From NCBI GenBank assembly GCA_022565075.1, contig JADFKG010000039.1, forward strand, positions 1-13,649: a stretch of DNA of 13,649 bases, in the 5' to 3' direction. The notes beneath the pieces were generated by a model. It saw nothing but the letters and a program-made list of their open reading frames with translations. It was not told where the DNA came from and ran no database searches. Position numbers and translations under genes: made by a program. Positions 12,367-13,649 of this stretch are shown piece after piece. The DNA comes from Chloroflexota bacterium (GTDB lineage Bacteria; Chloroflexota; Dehalococcoidia; SM23-28-2; RBG-16-64-32). The first letter of the stretch is position 1. Every line of letters starts with the position of its first letter.

Positions 12367-13251
12367 ATGTCAGACGAGATCTCCGCCGCCTTCCCGTTCG
12401 AGTCGAAGTTCGCCGAGGTGCACGGCTCGAAGATGCACTACGTCGACGTTGGCGAGGGCAAGGACGTGCTGTTCCTGCACGGCAACCCGACGTCGTCTTA
12501 CCTCTGGCGCAACGTCATCCCGCACGTCCAGTCGCTGGGTCGCTGCGTTGCCCCGGACCTCATCGGCATGGGCAAAAGCGATCAGCCGGACATCGACTAC
12601 TCCTACTTCGACCACTACCGGCACCTTGAGGGCTTCATCGAGGCGCTGGGGCTGAAGGACGTCCTGCTCGTGATGCACGACTGGGGTGGCGGCCTCGGAC
12701 TGCACTACGCTCACACGCACCAGGACAACGTGCGCGGTCTCGTCCTCATGGAGACGATCGTGAAGTCGATCTCATGGGACGACTGGCCCGAGCAGGCGAA
12801 GGCGCCGTTCGAGGGGTTCCGCACGCCTGGCGTCGGTGAGCAGATGATTCTGGAGAACAACGCCTTCGTCGAGCAGGTCCTGCCCGGCGCCATCCTGCGC
12901 ACGCTCACTGACGAAGAGATGGCGTACTACCGGGCGCCGTACCCGACGCCACAGAGCCGGCGGCCAACGCTGCGCTGGCCGCGCGAGATCCCGATCGATG
13001 GCGAGCCGGCCGATGTCACGAAGGTCGTCGATGAGTACGCGACGTGGCTGACTGAGACTGCCCTGCCCAAGCTACTGATCACGGCGGAACCGGGCGCCAT
13101 CATGCGCGTGACGGCCCAGTGGTGCCTCGATAACCTGTCGAACCTGACACACGTGGAGGCGGGGGCCGGCGTCCACTTCATCCAGGAAGACCGCCCGCAC
13201 GAGATCGGCGAGGCGATCAGCTCCTGGATGAACGCCGAGGGCCTCAAGTAA
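12367..13251 (+). CDS. Haloalkane dehalogenase (HLD-II subfamily, DhaA/LinB-like)
   Basis: This 294-residue cytoplasmic alpha/beta hydrolase should replace the halogen of haloalkanes with hydroxyl. The full catalytic set of subfamily II is visible: Asn40 in FLHGNPTSSYLWRN (halide stabiliser), nucleophile Asp105 and halide-binding Trp106 in MHDWGG, catalytic acid Glu129 in VLMETI, and base His270 in GVHFIQEDRP. DLIGMGKSDQP (64-74), the cap segment FRTPGVGEQMILENNAFVE (151-169) and IDGEPADV (210-217) also match DhaA/LinB. Length is standard (about 295). Using Glu after strand 6 rather than Asp in the cap separates it from DhlA-type (HLD-I) enzymes. It is cotranscribed with the upstream phosphatase-like gene. 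The natural substrate is unknown, and homologues exist in organisms with no known pollutant exposure. Confidence 0.93.
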   Translation: MSDEISAAFPFESKFAEVHGSKMHYVDVGEGKDVLFLHGNPTSSYLWRNVIPHVQSLGRCVAPDLIGMGKSDQPDIDYSYFDHYRHLEGFIEALGLKDVLLVMHDWGGGLGLHYAHTHQDNVRGLVLMETIVKSISWDDWPEQAKAPFEGFRTPGVGEQMILENNAFVEQVLPGAILRTLTDEEMAYYRAPYPTPQSRRPTLRWPREIPIDGEPADVTKVVDEYATWLTETALPKLLITAEPGAIMRVTAQWCLDNLSNLTHVEAGAGVHFIQEDRPHEIGEAISSWMNAEGLK

Positions 13252-13269
13252 AGCGGGTGTTGCGTGCCG

Positions 13270-13317
13270 ATGAGCAAGCTTGAGCTGATCACCCACTTCT
13301 GCGAGTACAACGAGTAA
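13270..13317 (+). pseudogene. Possible remnant of a DinB-family gene (N-terminal 15 codons)
   Basis: ATG at 13270 encodes MSKLELITHFCEYNE and then TAA. The pattern resembles the start of DinB-family proteins, whose first helix ends in Y-N-x-W-A-N. Here the frame stops where W-A-N would come (TAA GCT AGC against, for example, TGG GCT AAC). The rest of such a gene is absent; the sequence passes straight into the end of the convergent permease gene. It could equally be a chance short frame. Confidence 0.3.
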
Positions 13318-13318
13318 G

Positions 13319-13649
13319 CTAGCGGCGCGGTTCCCAGCTGAAGAAGCGCAGGGCGAGCCCCGTCCCGACGATGCCCCAGACGGCGATCACTGCCAGGTCG
13401 CCCCACTCGAAGCCGGCGCCGGTCGTGTCCGGGTGGAACGCGGTCTGCAGGGCCGCTGCGAAATGCTTCAGCGGGAAGACGTCGCCGACGAAGGCGAGCC
13501 ACGCCGGCGGGTCCTGCAGCGGGATGAACACGTTCGAGATGAACAGCAGCGGCAGGATCGTGGCGTTCGTGATCGCGGGCGCCGCGTCAGCGCTGGGGAT
13601 CACGGCGGTCAGCGCCAGCCCTAGCGCGCAGAACGTCGCCGCTCCCAGC
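13319..13649 (-). CDS. ABC-2 type transporter permease (C-terminal end only)
   Basis: The frame is open to the window edge, so the N-terminal part is missing; about 109 residues are seen. It contains a helix (ATFCALGLALTAVIP), then SADAAPAITNATILPLLF with a second helix ending ISNVFIPL, a loop PPAWLAFVGDVFPLKHFAAAL, and a last helix WGDLAVIAVWGIVGTGLAL before the tail RFFSWEPRR. The sequence 'P-A-x-x-N-x-x-x-LPL-F-IS-x-VF-PL' followed by 'FP-KH' is the signature of ABC-2 permeases of drug or lipid exporters (DrrB-like). The short in-frame GTG at 13603 lies in the middle of a helix and is not the start. It is convergent with the haloalkane dehalogenase gene, 67 bases apart. Confidence 0.88.
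   Translation of the reverse strand, partial: LGAATFCALGLALTAVIPSADAAPAITNATILPLLFISNVFIPLQDPPAWLAFVGDVFPLKHFAAALQTAFHPDTTGAGFEWGDLAVIAVWGIVGTGLALRFFSWEPRR

Overview
The window is a GC-rich (roughly two-thirds G+C by eye), gene-dense bacterial chromosome segment with no rRNA, tRNA, CRISPR array, insertion sequence or prophage. The mix points to an uncultured Chloroflexota lineage, perhaps Dehalococcoidia-like. It contains a secreted CSLREA/parallel-beta-helix protein with a Pro/Thr linker and dockerin-like tail, a two-subunit-type B12 acyl-CoA mutase, a stand-alone secretion-type ATPase, DinB and HAD proteins, and frequent GTG/TTG starts. This placement is inference from gene content only.

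Layout. At 2-1001 (+) are the C-terminal end of an FtsX/MacB-type ABC permease and its ATPase. At 998-2599 (-) is an adenosylcobalamin-dependent acyl-CoA mutase large subunit whose active-site residues match isobutyryl-CoA mutase rather than methylmalonyl-CoA mutase. At 2739-2954 (+) is a small excisionase-like helix-turn-helix protein. At 2966-4270 (-) are orotate phosphoribosyltransferase and a DinB-fold protein. At 4367-5385 (+) is a coupled rhodanese / HAD phosphatase pair. At 5382-6230 (-) is a lone VirB11/GspE-like ATPase, and divergent from it at 6293-7300 (+) is a zinc alcohol dehydrogenase. At 7308-7775 (-) is a four-helix membrane protein (phage-holin-4-like), and divergent from it at 7913-8419 (+) is a small nitroreductase. 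At 8573-10213 (+) is the secreted CSLREA protein, with a strong-looking promoter carrying a palindromic operator candidate. At 10383-13251 (+) is a two-gene operon of an alkaline-phosphatase-superfamily enzyme and a haloalkane dehalogenase. At 13319-13649 (-) is the C-terminal end of an ABC-2 permease.

The two most notable proteins are the phosphatase and the mutase. In the phosphatase, the segment that normally ends the fold (last metal-binding His, GPGI, DIAPTLA-LLG) comes before the segment that normally begins it (LLDG, nucleophile Thr, DHG). This looks like a circular permutation, or a fusion of two half-genes. The mutase carries Phe and Gln at the two specificity positions.

Organisation. 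Genes are packed into short units of one or two. Two convergent pairs overlap by the same four bases, CTAA, so each stop codon lies inside the other. Several genes lack a Shine-Dalgarno sequence and have a -10-like hexamer almost touching the start codon, which suggests leaderless transcripts. A TGCTA-type extended -10 recurs before many of the genes. No gene-free stretch exceeds about 170 bases. The longest gaps (2600-2738, 7776-7912, 8420-8572, 10214-10382) hold promoters or small repeats, and I saw no convincing intrinsic terminator.
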